Assembly: GCA_025463865.1 (NCBI GenBank) | Contig: JAODBH010000026.1 | Span: 1 to 35,630 of the forward strand | Length of the DNA: 35,630 bases | From: Actinomycetes bacterium | GTDB lineage: Bacteria > Actinomycetota > Acidimicrobiia > IMCC26256 > Chersky-534 | Direction: 5' to 3' | Part shown: piece by piece, positions 22,253-30,692 of the stretch | Numbering within the stretch: the stretch's first letter is position 1 | Layout: each line of letters opens with the position of its first letter | The notes under the pieces: generated by a model | Database searches by the model: none | Told to the model about the DNA's origin: nothing | The model's input: the letters and a program-made list of their open reading frames with translations, nothing else | Translations under genes and position numbers: made by a program

Positions 22253-23239
22253 ATGCGTGCGTGGCGGGTCCATGAGCTCGGTGAACCGGCCGACGTACTG
22301 GTGTTGGAAGACCTCGAGGCCCCCGAGCCGGGTCCGGGCGAGGTGGGGATCGACGTCGCCGCCGCCTCCCTGAACTTTCCCGACGTCCTGCTGTGCCGGG
22401 GCCAGTATCAGGTGAAGCCGCCGCTCCCGTTCACGCCGGGCGCCGAGGTCTCGGGCACCGTGCGGTCCGTCGGCGAGGGCGTCGACCCCGGCTGGGTCGG
22501 GCGGCGGGTCCTCGCCATCCCGAACTTCGGTCCGGGCGGAATGGCCGAGCAGACGGTGGCCTCGGTCGCCAGCATCCACGAGATACCGGAGTCGATGGGC
22601 TGGTCGGCCGCAGCCTCACTCTTCGTGACCTACCAGACCGGCCACGTCGCGCTGCACCGGCGGGCCCACATCCAGCCCGGCGAGACGCTGCTCGTCCATG
22701 CCGGCGCAGGGGGCGTCGGCAGCGCCGCGATCCAGCTCGGTCTGGCCGCCGGCGCGCGCGTCTTCGCGACGGCCGGTGGCCCCGAGAAGGTCGAGGTCTG
22801 CCGCAAGCTCGGCGCCGAGGTGGTGGTCGACTACCGCGCCGAGGACTTCGTCGACGCGATCAAGGCCGCGACCAACGGGCGCGGTGCCGACGTGATCTAC
22901 GACCCGGTCGGTGGCGACACGTTCGACCGGTCGCGCAAATGCATCGCGTTCGAGGGCCGCATCCTGGTCATCGGTTTCACCAGCGGCCGTATCGCCGACG
23001 CGCCCACCAATCACGCGCTGGTCAAGAACTATTCGATCGTCGGCGTGCACTGGGGCCTCTACGCGACCGTGAACCCCCAAGTCATCGCGGACGCGCACGA
23101 CGATCTCGTGCGGCTGTTCGACGCCGGCAAGATCGATCCGCTGATCTCGCAGGAGCTCGACCTCGGGGAGGTGCCTCAGGCGCTCGACCGCCTCGCCAGC
23201 CGCGGTACCTGGGGCAAGGTCGTCGCCCGCATGCACTGA
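22253..23239 (+). CDS. NADPH:quinone oxidoreductase-type MDR protein
   Basis: A 328-residue zinc-independent medium-chain dehydrogenase. The N-terminal GroES-like domain has SLNFPDVLLCRGQYQVKPP and PFTPGAEVSGTV; the nucleotide-binding motif is AGAGGVG at 150-156. No structural-zinc cysteines are present. The family reduces quinones or enoyl thioesters with NADPH. The ISQELDLGEVPQALDRLASR C-terminus is standard. The ATG at 22253 has GGAG 6 bases upstream; GTG at 22238 is in frame but lacks a ribosome-binding site. It is convergent with the GH43 gene, with only 18 bases between their ends. Confidence 0.93.
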   Translation: MRAWRVHELGEPADVLVLEDLEAPEPGPGEVGIDVAAASLNFPDVLLCRGQYQVKPPLPFTPGAEVSGTVRSVGEGVDPGWVGRRVLAIPNFGPGGMAEQTVASVASIHEIPESMGWSAAASLFVTYQTGHVALHRRAHIQPGETLLVHAGAGGVGSAAIQLGLAAGARVFATAGGPEKVEVCRKLGAEVVVDYRAEDFVDAIKAATNGRGADVIYDPVGGDTFDRSRKCIAFEGRILVIGFTSGRIADAPTNHALVKNYSIVGVHWGLYATVNPQVIADAHDDLVRLFDAGKIDPLISQELDLGEVPQALDRLASRGTWGKVVARMH

Positions 23240-23257
23240 CCGGAACTCCGGAGATGC

Positions 23258-24760
23258 TCAGCCGGTCGGGTTGAGGACCGGGAAGTCGCCGTTCCAGGCG
23301 ACGGCCAGCGTGTGCAAGGTGCGCGAGTTCGGATAGCCGATGTCGGGGTCGGTGTAGGCGTGGAACGCCATCTGCAGGGCGCCGTCGGCGGTCGTGAAGA
23401 ACTCCTGCCCGCCCGGCCCTGCCAGGGTGCCCGTGGTCGCGAGCGCGGGATACGGGCTCTTGGTGCAGGGACCGGTGATCGACGCGCACACCGCGTACCC
23501 GATCGCGTAGTTCCTCGTCTTCCAGTCGTTGCCCGAATAGAACAGGTAGTACTTCCCGTTGTGGATCACCATCGAGGGGCCCTCCACGACGCCCTTCTCC
23601 CACACCTGGTCGGCCTTGATCAGTTGCGTCGGCACGCCGAGCGTGTTGAGGCCGTCGGGCGTGAGTGGCTGGCTCCAGATCCGCGCGGGAACGCCGTCGC
23701 TCTTGAAGAGCAGGTACGGCCGGCCGTCCTTGTCGACGAACGGGCTCGGATCGATCGTGCCCCCGCTGGTGCTCTGGCAGACCAGGGGCCCGGTCGACGT
23801 GTCGGTGAACGGCCCGTCGGGACGGGTCGAGAACGCGCGCGAGACGCATTGCTGGCCCGAGGCCGCGTTCCGCACGGTGTAGTACGCGACGTATCCGCCC
23901 GGACGGGGCAGCACGGCCGGGGCCCAGGTGCGATCGGGTTGGGCCCACGCGGGCAGGTGCGCGAGTGCGTTGGGCAGCCACGTCCACTGGTGCAGGTCGG
24001 TGGAGGAGACGACCTGGATGTCGCCGCCCCCCGAGTTGGTGGAGTAGCCGTAGAACACGTTGCCGACCCGCAGCACGAAGGGATCGGCGAAGTCGAACGC
24101 GAACACCTCGCCGGCCGACGACGTCGACCGGGCCGACGCGTTGCAGCTGCCGGAGACGCCCTGCAGCGCGGCGAACGCGGCGTTGTCGTTGTTCTGAGCG
24201 ATGCCGACGTAGGTCTTCTGCAGCCCGGCGAGGCAATTGGTCAGCAGCCCGAGCTGGGTGCCCTGGTAGAAGGCGCTGAGGCTGTTCTGGGTGAGCACCG
24301 ACTGCGTGCTGGTCAGCTGATGGGTCGTCTCGTCCAGCGTCATGTGGGTCGCATCCCGCTGCGCCATCACGGCTTGGGTATCGGCGATGACGGTTGCGAT
24401 CGTGAGCCGCGCGCCCTCAACCCCCGCCGCGGTGCTGGCGAACGCGTGGGACGCGTCCTGCCGCCCGGACCGGACGTCGCGGATCTCCGCATTCGTCCGC
24501 CGCACGTCGGCCCGGACCTGGAGATCGAGGCCGAGCGCGACGCCGAAGCCAACCAGCAACACCGATCCGAGGACGACGAGCGAGCGGATGCGGCGTCGGC
24601 GCGTACGCCGCGCCCGTGCCCCCGCGACCTGCTGCGAGACGCGGTGGGCGGTGGTGCCCATGTCGACGTGCGCACGGCCGCACTCGGGACAGTGCTGCCG
24701 GTCGGCGTCGGCCCGGTAGGTGCTGTCGCACACGCGACAGTGCTCGAGCACGCGGCTCAT
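23258..24760 (-). CDS. Zinc-ribbon/TM/coiled-coil/GH43 fusion protein
   Basis: A 500-residue protein with an unusual order of parts. Residues 8-27 hold a zinc ribbon (C8-x-x-C11 and C24-x-x-C27). An Arg-rich segment (49-59) and a membrane helix (about 60-80) follow, then an extracytoplasmic coiled coil (about 81-160), a two-cysteine module (C176 and C206), and a five-bladed GH43-type propeller from about 220. Candidate catalytic residues are Asp226 (FADPF), Asp337 (IDPSPF) and Glu393 (VEGPS); WAP (279-281) and a late FHAY also fit. GH43 enzymes cut arabinan, xylan or related side chains. The positive-inside rule puts the ribbon inside and the hydrolase outside. The ATG overlaps the partner gene stop (ATGA). 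Confidence 0.85.
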   Translation of the reverse strand: MSRVLEHCRVCDSTYRADADRQHCPECGRAHVDMGTTAHRVSQQVAGARARRTRRRRIRSLVVLGSVLLVGFGVALGLDLQVRADVRRTNAEIRDVRSGRQDASHAFASTAAGVEGARLTIATVIADTQAVMAQRDATHMTLDETTHQLTSTQSVLTQNSLSAFYQGTQLGLLTNCLAGLQKTYVGIAQNNDNAAFAALQGVSGSCNASARSTSSAGEVFAFDFADPFVLRVGNVFYGYSTNSGGGDIQVVSSTDLHQWTWLPNALAHLPAWAQPDRTWAPAVLPRPGGYVAYYTVRNAASGQQCVSRAFSTRPDGPFTDTSTGPLVCQSTSGGTIDPSPFVDKDGRPYLLFKSDGVPARIWSQPLTPDGLNTLGVPTQLIKADQVWEKGVVEGPSMVIHNGKYYLFYSGNDWKTRNYAIGYAVCASITGPCTKSPYPALATTGTLAGPGGQEFFTTADGALQMAFHAYTDPDIGYPNSRTLHTLAVAWNGDFPVLNPTG

Positions 24761-25284
24761 CCGGACGCACCCGACTGCTGGGCGCTCTGACAGCTGCCGC
24801 TCGCGGCTTGGAGGGAGACCAGCGCGCCGGCATTGTCACCGACCGACAGCTGATTGAGGGCGCGCGACACGCCCTTCACGCACTGCGACACCGCGTCGAT
24901 CCCGACGACCTGCTCGGCCAGCCTCGTGGTGACGCCGGTCAAGGCGTTGCGAGTCTGCTCGAGCTGGGTCTGCGTGGACGCGAGCTGGGTCTGCAGGGCG
25001 TCGCGCTGCTGCGACGTCGAGGCCAGCGATCCTCCGACCAGCGTGAGCTGATCGATCACCGACGTGAGGCCGGCCCGCTCGAGTTGGACGTCGTGCCGAT
25101 CGCGGCGGAGCGCCGCCGACTCGTCGCGCAGCGTGGCGTGAGCGACCCCGCGCCGTTCGCGCGCGTGGAGATCGCTCGCGACGAAGAGGCCGAGACCGAC
25201 CACGAGGAGCAGCACCACGCCCGAGATGGCGACCGGGACGCGCCACGCGGCATATGAGCGGGCGGGGGGAGGTGGGTTCGGCAT
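24757..25284 (-). CDS. TM/coiled-coil protein sharing the two-cysteine module with GH43 neighbour
   Basis: A 175-residue protein: Pro-rich cytoplasmic start (2-8), membrane helix (about 16-36), extracytoplasmic coiled coil (about 55-125, with QRDALQTQLASTQTQLEQT), and a terminal module with C135 and C165. The module resembles that of the GH43 neighbour: both have two cysteines 30 residues apart, an N/A-rich helix and a SLQAASGSC or ALQGVSGSC end. It lacks the zinc ribbon and hydrolase. I infer a shared-domain partner, perhaps a hetero-oligomer held by the coiled coil. The ATG has only a weak GGAAG site. The ATGA overlap with the GH43 gene implies coupled translation. No named family is recognised. 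Confidence 0.7.
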   Translation of the reverse strand: MPNPPPPARSYAAWRVPVAISGVVLLLVVGLGLFVASDLHARERRGVAHATLRDESAALRRDRHDVQLERAGLTSVIDQLTLVGGSLASTSQQRDALQTQLASTQTQLEQTRNALTGVTTRLAEQVVGIDAVSQCVKGVSRALNQLSVGDNAGALVSLQAASGSCQSAQQSGASG

Positions 25285-25361
25285 GACTTCCGGCGGGAGC
25301 TCTGGGGCTGGCGTCGAAGCGCACCAGCCTTCCAGACCCAGGCACCCCCGTTGACGCGCCC

Positions 25362-25459
25362 CGTCCCGCCGGGGGTGGGGCCGGTCCGTCCCGCCGGGGG
25401 TGGGGCCGGTCCTTCCGCCGGGGACGGCGCCGCTCCTTCCGCCGGGGACGGCGCCGGAG
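25362..25459. repeat. GC-rich tandem repeat with G-quadruplex potential
   Basis: Two identical 25-base units (25362-25386, 25387-25411; core GCCGGGGGTGGGGCCGGTC) are followed by two near-identical 24-base units (25412-25435, 25436-25459; core TTCCGCCGGGGACGGCGCCG). On the plus strand GGGGGTGGGG occurs twice, 15 bases apart, giving four G-tracts. The array lies between the divergent coiled-coil and helicase genes. The 25-base period is not a multiple of three, which argues against coding use although a frame is open through it. Confidence 0.85.
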
Positions 25460-25469
25460 CGGGTGGCTG

Positions 25470-25475
25470 TAAACT
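25470..25475 (+). promoter_or_regulatory. Candidate -10 box (TAAACT) for the HelD-like gene
   Basis: TAAACT, just after the tandem repeat, predicts a start site near 25482, so the GTG at 25504 would be the first in-frame start on the message. No convincing -35 is seen; the expected position falls in the last repeat unit. Confidence 0.5.
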
Positions 25476-25503
25476 CGCTGGCTCCGCGATCAGGGATGAC
25501 AGC

Positions 25504-27912
25504 GTGTCGATTCCTCCTGGTACTCCAATCGCGTTCGACTTCGACGAGTCCGCGGACGCCGAACGTCCGGACGACCTCGCCGCCGAGCAGCGCCACCTGG
25601 ACGCCGCCTACGCCCGCCTGGAGGAGATGCGCGGCGCCGCGGAGCGGGTGGCGGAGGGATTCAACGAGGTGCGGGGTGGGGGCACCCATCAGGCCCGCGT
25701 CGAGCGGGACGCCGCCCACGCGATCACCCGGCGGCGGCTGGCCGCCCTGGAGATCGGTGACGCCGCGCTCTGCTTCGGTCGGATCGACCGTCGGCCCGAG
25801 CTGGCGGCCGACGACCGGACCTTCTACATCGGCCGGCTCGCGGTCACGGCCGAGGACCAGACCCCGCTCGTCGTCGACTGGCGGGCCCCGGTCGCGGAGC
25901 CCTTCTACCGCGCTACCGCCGTCGAGCCGATGGGCGTCGCCCGCCGCCGGCACTTCCAGTGCCGCGGTCGCACGCTGCTGGCGATCGACGACGAGGTCTT
26001 CGACGAGGCGGCCGTCGAGCGCGAAGGACTCACCGTCGTGGGCGAAGGCGCGCTGCTCGCGGCGCTCGACCGCGACCGCACCGGCCGCATGGGCGACATC
26101 GTCGCCACGATCCAGGCCGAGCAGGACGAGGCGATCCGCGCCGACATGGACAGTGTGCTCATCGTGCGCGGTGGTCCCGGCACCGGCAAGACCGCGGTCG
26201 CGCTCCACCGTGCCGCCTACCTGCTCTACAGCAACCGGCGCAGGCTGGCGAGCCAGGGCGTCCTACTCGTGGGCCCGTCCTCGGTGTTCCTGCGCTACAT
26301 CGACGAGGTGCTGCCCGCGCTGGGCGAGAACGAGGTACAGCTCAGCACGGTGCGCGCGCTGAAGCCGTCGCTGCGCACCGTCGGCCCCGACCAGCCCGAG
26401 GTCGCGGTGCTCAAGGGCGACCTCCGCATGACGACGGTGCTCCGCCGGGCGATGACCGACCGCGAACGTCGGCTCCCGCACGATCTGCGCTTCGAGCTCG
26501 ACGGCTACCGCATCACGATCAGCCGCACCGACTCGGCCCGGATCCTCGAGCGGGTGCGCCGGCGCCGCGCCACCCACAACGAACGGCGGCCATTGGTCGT
26601 GCGCGCGCTGATGGACCGGCTCGTCGCGAAGTATCGCGAGGCCGTCGTGCGCGCCTACCGCCACGGCGGCGAACGGCTCGCGCACAACCAGCAGGTCTCG
26701 CTGCTGCCCGAGCCCGACGACGCGAGCCTCTCGATCCCCGACGACCCGACCCTCGCCGCGGCGCTGGCCCGAGGCGAGGGCTTCCCGCCCGACTTCGAAG
26801 CCGACCTGCGGGTGCGGCTGCGCGGCGTCCCCGAGGTGCGGGAGGCGCTCGAGCGCATATGGCCGATTCTCTCGGGCGCCGAGCTGGTCCACGACCTGTT
26901 CAGCTTCCCGGCCCTGATCCGTTCCGCGTCGAAGAGCGAGCTCACGGCCGAGGAGCAGGCGATGCTCCACCGCCCTCGTGCACCGCGGCTCGACGCGGTG
27001 CCATGGACCGAGGCCGACCTCGCCCTGGTCGACGAAGCCGACGAGCTCCTCGGGCCGGTCCAGAGCGCCCTTCCGGCGAAGCCGCGACGCCGCGGGCCCA
27101 CCCGCGGCGAGCTCGACGCAGCCGACAGCGTCGTCCGCGAGCTCGGCCTCGAGGGGCAGGTCAACGCGGCCGACATGGTCGAGAGGTTCGGCGGCTCGAC
27201 CCTCGACGGCGACGGCAGCGGCGAGCCGCGCACCTACGGCCACGTGCTCGTCGACGAGGCCCAGGACCTGACCCCGATGCAGTGGCGCATGATCTCGCGG
27301 CGGGTGCCGTCGGGCTCGATGACGATCGTCGGCGACATCGGCCAGGCGAGCCGGCCCGGCTCCGCCGAGAGCTGGGACGAGGTCGTCGCAGCCATCGGGT
27401 CGCGGCTCCCGGCCCGCTCGGCCACCCTCACGGTCAACTACCGGACGCCGGCCGAGATCATGGAGGTCGCGCACCGGGTGCTCGCGGTGGCGAGCCCGGA
27501 GCTCGAGCCGACCGAGGCCGTCCGCCATACGGGTGTGCAGCCGCGCTTCGACCGGGTCGAGGAGGCCGACATCGTCTCGGCCGCGGCTCGCTCCGCGAGG
27601 CGGGGCTACATGGCCCAGGGAACCGTCGCGGTGGTGGCCGCGGTCGAGCTGCACGCGCCGATCGTCGCCGCGCTCGCCGACCTGGGCGCGGTGGGCGACA
27701 GCGACGCCGCGATCGAAGCCCGCGTCGCGGTGCTCTCGGCTCAGGACACGAAGGGCCTCGAGTTCGACCATGTGGTGGTGGTCGAGCCGGCGACGCTGGT
27801 TCCGACCGAGGACCGGGCCGGCCTCCGGCTCCTCTACGTGACGCTCACCCGGGCCACCCGCACCCTCACGGTGCTCCACGCCCAGCCATTGCCCGAGGCG
27901 CTGCACCCGTAA
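25504..27912 (+). CDS. HelD/HelR-type RNA polymerase-recycling helicase-like ATPase
   Basis: An 802-residue superfamily 1 (UvrD-like) protein. An N-terminal coiled coil (about 20-60) precedes the first ATPase domain with Walker A GGPGTGKT (223-230) in the HelD-specific context TAVALHRAAYLLY. Walker B is D584-E585 in VDEAQDLTP, motif III is GDIGQAS (610-616), and motif V is in DTKGLEFDHVVV. The WTEADLALVDEADELLG segment is typical of the actinobacterial class II HelD. These proteins pry RNA polymerase off DNA; in some species HelR displaces rifamycins. GTG at 25504 is chosen because the frame upstream runs through tandem repeats. Sequence alone cannot separate HelR from other class II HelD. 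Confidence 0.9.
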   Translation: MSIPPGTPIAFDFDESADAERPDDLAAEQRHLDAAYARLEEMRGAAERVAEGFNEVRGGGTHQARVERDAAHAITRRRLAALEIGDAALCFGRIDRRPELAADDRTFYIGRLAVTAEDQTPLVVDWRAPVAEPFYRATAVEPMGVARRRHFQCRGRTLLAIDDEVFDEAAVEREGLTVVGEGALLAALDRDRTGRMGDIVATIQAEQDEAIRADMDSVLIVRGGPGTGKTAVALHRAAYLLYSNRRRLASQGVLLVGPSSVFLRYIDEVLPALGENEVQLSTVRALKPSLRTVGPDQPEVAVLKGDLRMTTVLRRAMTDRERRLPHDLRFELDGYRITISRTDSARILERVRRRRATHNERRPLVVRALMDRLVAKYREAVVRAYRHGGERLAHNQQVSLLPEPDDASLSIPDDPTLAAALARGEGFPPDFEADLRVRLRGVPEVREALERIWPILSGAELVHDLFSFPALIRSASKSELTAEEQAMLHRPRAPRLDAVPWTEADLALVDEADELLGPVQSALPAKPRRRGPTRGELDAADSVVRELGLEGQVNAADMVERFGGSTLDGDGSGEPRTYGHVLVDEAQDLTPMQWRMISRRVPSGSMTIVGDIGQASRPGSAESWDEVVAAIGSRLPARSATLTVNYRTPAEIMEVAHRVLAVASPELEPTEAVRHTGVQPRFDRVEEADIVSAAARSARRGYMAQGTVAVVAAVELHAPIVAALADLGAVGDSDAAIEARVAVLSAQDTKGLEFDHVVVVEPATLVPTEDRAGLRLLYVTLTRATRTLTVLHAQPLPEALHP

Positions 27913-28026
27913 CGGCGCCGCCGGCGCGGCAGCGCGCGCATCCGTGCAGCGCACGAAGGCGGTCGGGTACGTCGCTTGGCGAGGCACGGGGACCTGCCGT
28001 CAGGCTGGGTTCAGGGCCGCCGCCGG

Positions 28027-28032
28027 TAGGCT
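28027..28032 (+). promoter_or_regulatory. Leaderless -10 box (TAGGCT) for the aldolase-pepF operon
   Basis: TAGGCT is followed by exactly 6 bases and the GTG at 28039. There is no ribosome-binding site. Confidence 0.55.
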
Positions 28033-28038
28033 CGGCCC

Positions 28039-28836
28039 GTGGATCTCCCCTCGCCCCAGATCATCCTCGCTGCCGACCACCGGGCGCGTGGCGTGATCAC
28101 CATCGAGCGCTACGCCGACCTCCTCGACGCGCTGCGGGCCGCGCTCCCGTCGTGCGACGGTCTCATGGCCAGTGCGAAGCCGCTCGCGGATCTCGCGCGC
28201 GACGGGCTGGCGCCCGGGCAGTCGAGCTGGCTCTCGCTCAATCGCACCGGGCTCGCGAACACCCCGTTCGAGCTCGACGACCGTTCGGTCGCGTCGGCCG
28301 AGCGGGCCAAGCGCGACGGCTACACCGGCGTCAAGTGGATGACCCGCATCGACCGCGACGATCCGATCTCGGCTGACGCGCTCGAGATGCTCGGTGCGCT
28401 CCTCGAGGACGTCGCCGAGCTCGGTCTCGACGCGATGATCGAGCCGCTGAGCTGGCACCACGACGCATTGGACCGCTCAGTCGAAGGCGTCGTCTTCGCG
28501 GCGATCGTCGCCCACGACCTGGGCGCGCCCCTTCTGAAGGTGCCGGTTCCCGACGTGCAGCCGGGCCCCGCTCGGGTCGAGGCCGTCGCGCGCGTCGTCG
28601 CGAGCGTCGGCGTGCCGCTGCTGTTCCTCGGTGGCCCCTACCGCGCCGACCGGCAGGAGCTGTTGCAGGAGATCGCCGACGCGATGGCGGGCGGCGCGGC
28701 CGGGCTCGCGATCGGGCGCGGCGTCTACCAGGACCCGTATCCCGGGGAGATGGCCGCGCTGGTGCGCGCGGTCGTCGACGCCGGCACGATCACCGACGAC
28801 GTGGCCACGGCCGCCAAGGAGCTGAGCACCCGATGA
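28039..28836 (+). CDS. Class I aldolase-like protein (DeoC/LacD superfamily, Cgl0159 type)
   Basis: A 265-residue TIM-barrel of the DeoC/LacD/FbaB superfamily. The Schiff-base lysine is probably K167 in APLLKVPVPD; supporting residues are in AADHRARGV (11-19), VKW around K99 and IEPLSW around E135. The GGAAGLAIGRGVYQD end forms the phosphate-binding loop. It resembles the corynebacterial Cgl0159-type group, whose substrate is not settled. The start is GTG, leaderless. The stop overlaps the pepF start (ATGA), so sugar-aldol chemistry and peptide breakdown share a transcript; both could be catabolic. Confidence 0.85.
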   Translation: MDLPSPQIILAADHRARGVITIERYADLLDALRAALPSCDGLMASAKPLADLARDGLAPGQSSWLSLNRTGLANTPFELDDRSVASAERAKRDGYTGVKWMTRIDRDDPISADALEMLGALLEDVAELGLDAMIEPLSWHHDALDRSVEGVVFAAIVAHDLGAPLLKVPVPDVQPGPARVEAVARVVASVGVPLLFLGGPYRADRQELLQEIADAMAGGAAGLAIGRGVYQDPYPGEMAALVRAVVDAGTITDDVATAAKELSTR

Positions 28837-30629
28837 CCGTCACCGAATCCGACCTCGAGGCGATCGACGTCGCCTGGGATCTCGACCCGCTCATCGACGG
28901 TGGCGAGCCCGACAAGGTCGACGCGCTTCTTGATCAGGCCGACGCCATCGGTGAGAGCCTCGCCAAGCGCCGCGGTACCGTCGCCGAGCTCGACGCCCAG
29001 GGCCTCGCCGCGTTCATGCACGAGCTCGCCGACCTCGAGGACGTGGTGGGTCGCGTCGGTTCGTACGCGGGCCTGCGCTTCGCGGTCAACACTGCGGACC
29101 CTGCGATCGGCGCGCTCATGCAGCGCGTCGAGGAGCGTGCGACGGCGATCCAGAGCCGGCTCGTCTTCTTCGAGCTCGAGTGGGCGACGGTGCCCGACGA
29201 ACGCGCCGACGCGCTGCTCGCCGACGACCGGCTCGCGTTCTGCCGCCACCACCTGGAGTCGGCCCGCCGATACCGCGAGCACCTGCTCACCGAGCCCGAG
29301 GAGATCCTGCTCACGGAGAAGGGCGTCACCGGGCGGAACGCGTGGGGCCGGCTGTTCAGCGAGCTCACGTCGGCAATCACCGTCGAGCTCCACGACGGGA
29401 TCACGTCCTTGGAGCAGGCGCTGTCGCGCCTGGCGTCGCCGGACCGCGAGGTGCGCCGCAGCACCGCGATCGCGGTGACCACCGCGCTCGAGCCGGGCAT
29501 CCGAACCCGTGCGTTCATCTACAACACGCTGCTGGCCGACAAGGCGACCGACGACCGACTGCGCAAGTACCCGACCTGGATCTCGGACCGGAACCTCAGC
29601 AACGAAGCGAGCGATGCATCGGTGCAGGCGCTGATCGACGCGGTCGAGGCCCGCTCCGACATCCCGCAGCGTTGGTACTCCCTCAAGGCCAAGCTGCTCG
29701 GCATCGACCGGCTCGCCGACTTCGACCGCATGGCGTCGATCACCGGCACGGAGGAGCAGTTCGCGTGGAGTGAGGCGCACGAGCTCGTGCTCGGCGCGTA
29801 CCGCTCGTTCTCACCCGACATGGCCGACGTCGCCGAGCGCTTCTTCGACGAGCAGTGGATCGACGCACCGGTGCGTCCGGGCAAGCGTCCCGGCGCGTTC
29901 TGCGCCTACACCGTGCCGTCGGTGCACCCGTACCTGTTGCTCAACTGGACGTCGCGCCGTAGGGACGTGCTCACCCTCGCGCACGAGATGGGACACGGAC
30001 TGCACGCGTATCTCGCGCGCGAACAGGGCGTCTTCCATCAGACCACCCCGCTCACTCTGGCGGAGACCGCGTCGGTCTTCGGCGAGACCGTCACGTTCGG
30101 ACGACTCCTCGACCAGACGACCGACCCCGAGGCCCGACTGTCACTGTTGGCCGAGAGCCTCGAGGGGCAGATCGCCACCGTGTTCCGGCAGATCGCGATG
30201 AACCGCTTCGAGAACGCGGCCCACACCGCCCGCCGCACCGAGGGTGAGCTCAGCGTCGAGAAGTTCGGCGACCTCTGGGCCGAGACCCAGCACCGGATGC
30301 TCGGCGACTCGGTCGAGGTGACCGACGGCTACCGCTCGTGGTGGAGCTACGTGCCCCATTTCATCGGCACGCCCGGCTACGTCTACGCGTACGCCTACGG
30401 CCAGCTGCTCGCGCTGTCGGTGTACCGCAAGTACGAGGAGCAGGGACCCGACTTCGTCCCGAAGTACCTGCAGCTGCTCGCAGCCGGCGGCTCGCTCCCG
30501 CCGGAGAAGCTCGGCGAGATCGTGGGCGTCGACCTCACCGACCCCGGCTTCTGGGACGGCGGCCTCGCGATCGTCGAACAGCAACTCGTCGCCGCCGAAC
30601 AAGCAGCCAAGGACAGCGGCCGCCTCTAA
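28833..30629 (+). CDS. pepF: M3-family oligoendopeptidase F
   Basis: A 598-residue cytoplasmic zinc peptidase that cuts short peptides. The metal site is H384-E-M-G-H388 (LAHEMGHGLHAY) with third ligand E411 in LAETASVFGE. The N-terminal helical PepF domain (about 110-185) and the late YAYAYGQLLALSVYRKY segment match the pepF/M3 clade. Length is normal for the family. ATG 28833 overlaps the aldolase stop. The protein has no signal peptide. Transcription ends at the perfect hairpin 11 bases after the stop. Another metallopeptidase lies convergently next door. Confidence 0.95.
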   Translation: MTVTESDLEAIDVAWDLDPLIDGGEPDKVDALLDQADAIGESLAKRRGTVAELDAQGLAAFMHELADLEDVVGRVGSYAGLRFAVNTADPAIGALMQRVEERATAIQSRLVFFELEWATVPDERADALLADDRLAFCRHHLESARRYREHLLTEPEEILLTEKGVTGRNAWGRLFSELTSAITVELHDGITSLEQALSRLASPDREVRRSTAIAVTTALEPGIRTRAFIYNTLLADKATDDRLRKYPTWISDRNLSNEASDASVQALIDAVEARSDIPQRWYSLKAKLLGIDRLADFDRMASITGTEEQFAWSEAHELVLGAYRSFSPDMADVAERFFDEQWIDAPVRPGKRPGAFCAYTVPSVHPYLLLNWTSRRRDVLTLAHEMGHGLHAYLAREQGVFHQTTPLTLAETASVFGETVTFGRLLDQTTDPEARLSLLAESLEGQIATVFRQIAMNRFENAAHTARRTEGELSVEKFGDLWAETQHRMLGDSVEVTDGYRSWWSYVPHFIGTPGYVYAYAYGQLLALSVYRKYEEQGPDFVPKYLQLLAAGGSLPPEKLGEIVGVDLTDPGFWDGGLAIVEQQLVAAEQAAKDSGRL

Positions 30630-30639
30630 GGGCCCGCCC

Positions 30640-30680
30640 GTGCGTTCACAGACAACCCTGTGGGTTGTCTGTGAACGCAC
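30640..30680. terminator. Bidirectional hairpin, perfect 19-bp stem
   Basis: GTGCGTTCACAGACAACCC, a 3-base loop (TGT), then its exact reverse complement. It lies between the convergent pepF and DUF885 stops. No T-run follows. The symmetry and position suggest a two-way terminator; the stem is longer than such hairpins usually are. Confidence 0.8.
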
Positions 30681-30692
30681 CGAGGTGGAGAG

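Noticed and set aside
25351-25503. Longer helicase start at TTG 25351, adding 51 residues
   Set aside because: The extension is read through 25-base tandem repeats in changing frames, has no family similarity and lies upstream of the likely -10 box at 25470.
25285-25503. Rifamycin-associated element expected before a helR gene
   Set aside because: I looked for a long GGGGCTTGC-type inverted repeat and found only the tandem repeat; no match is visible.
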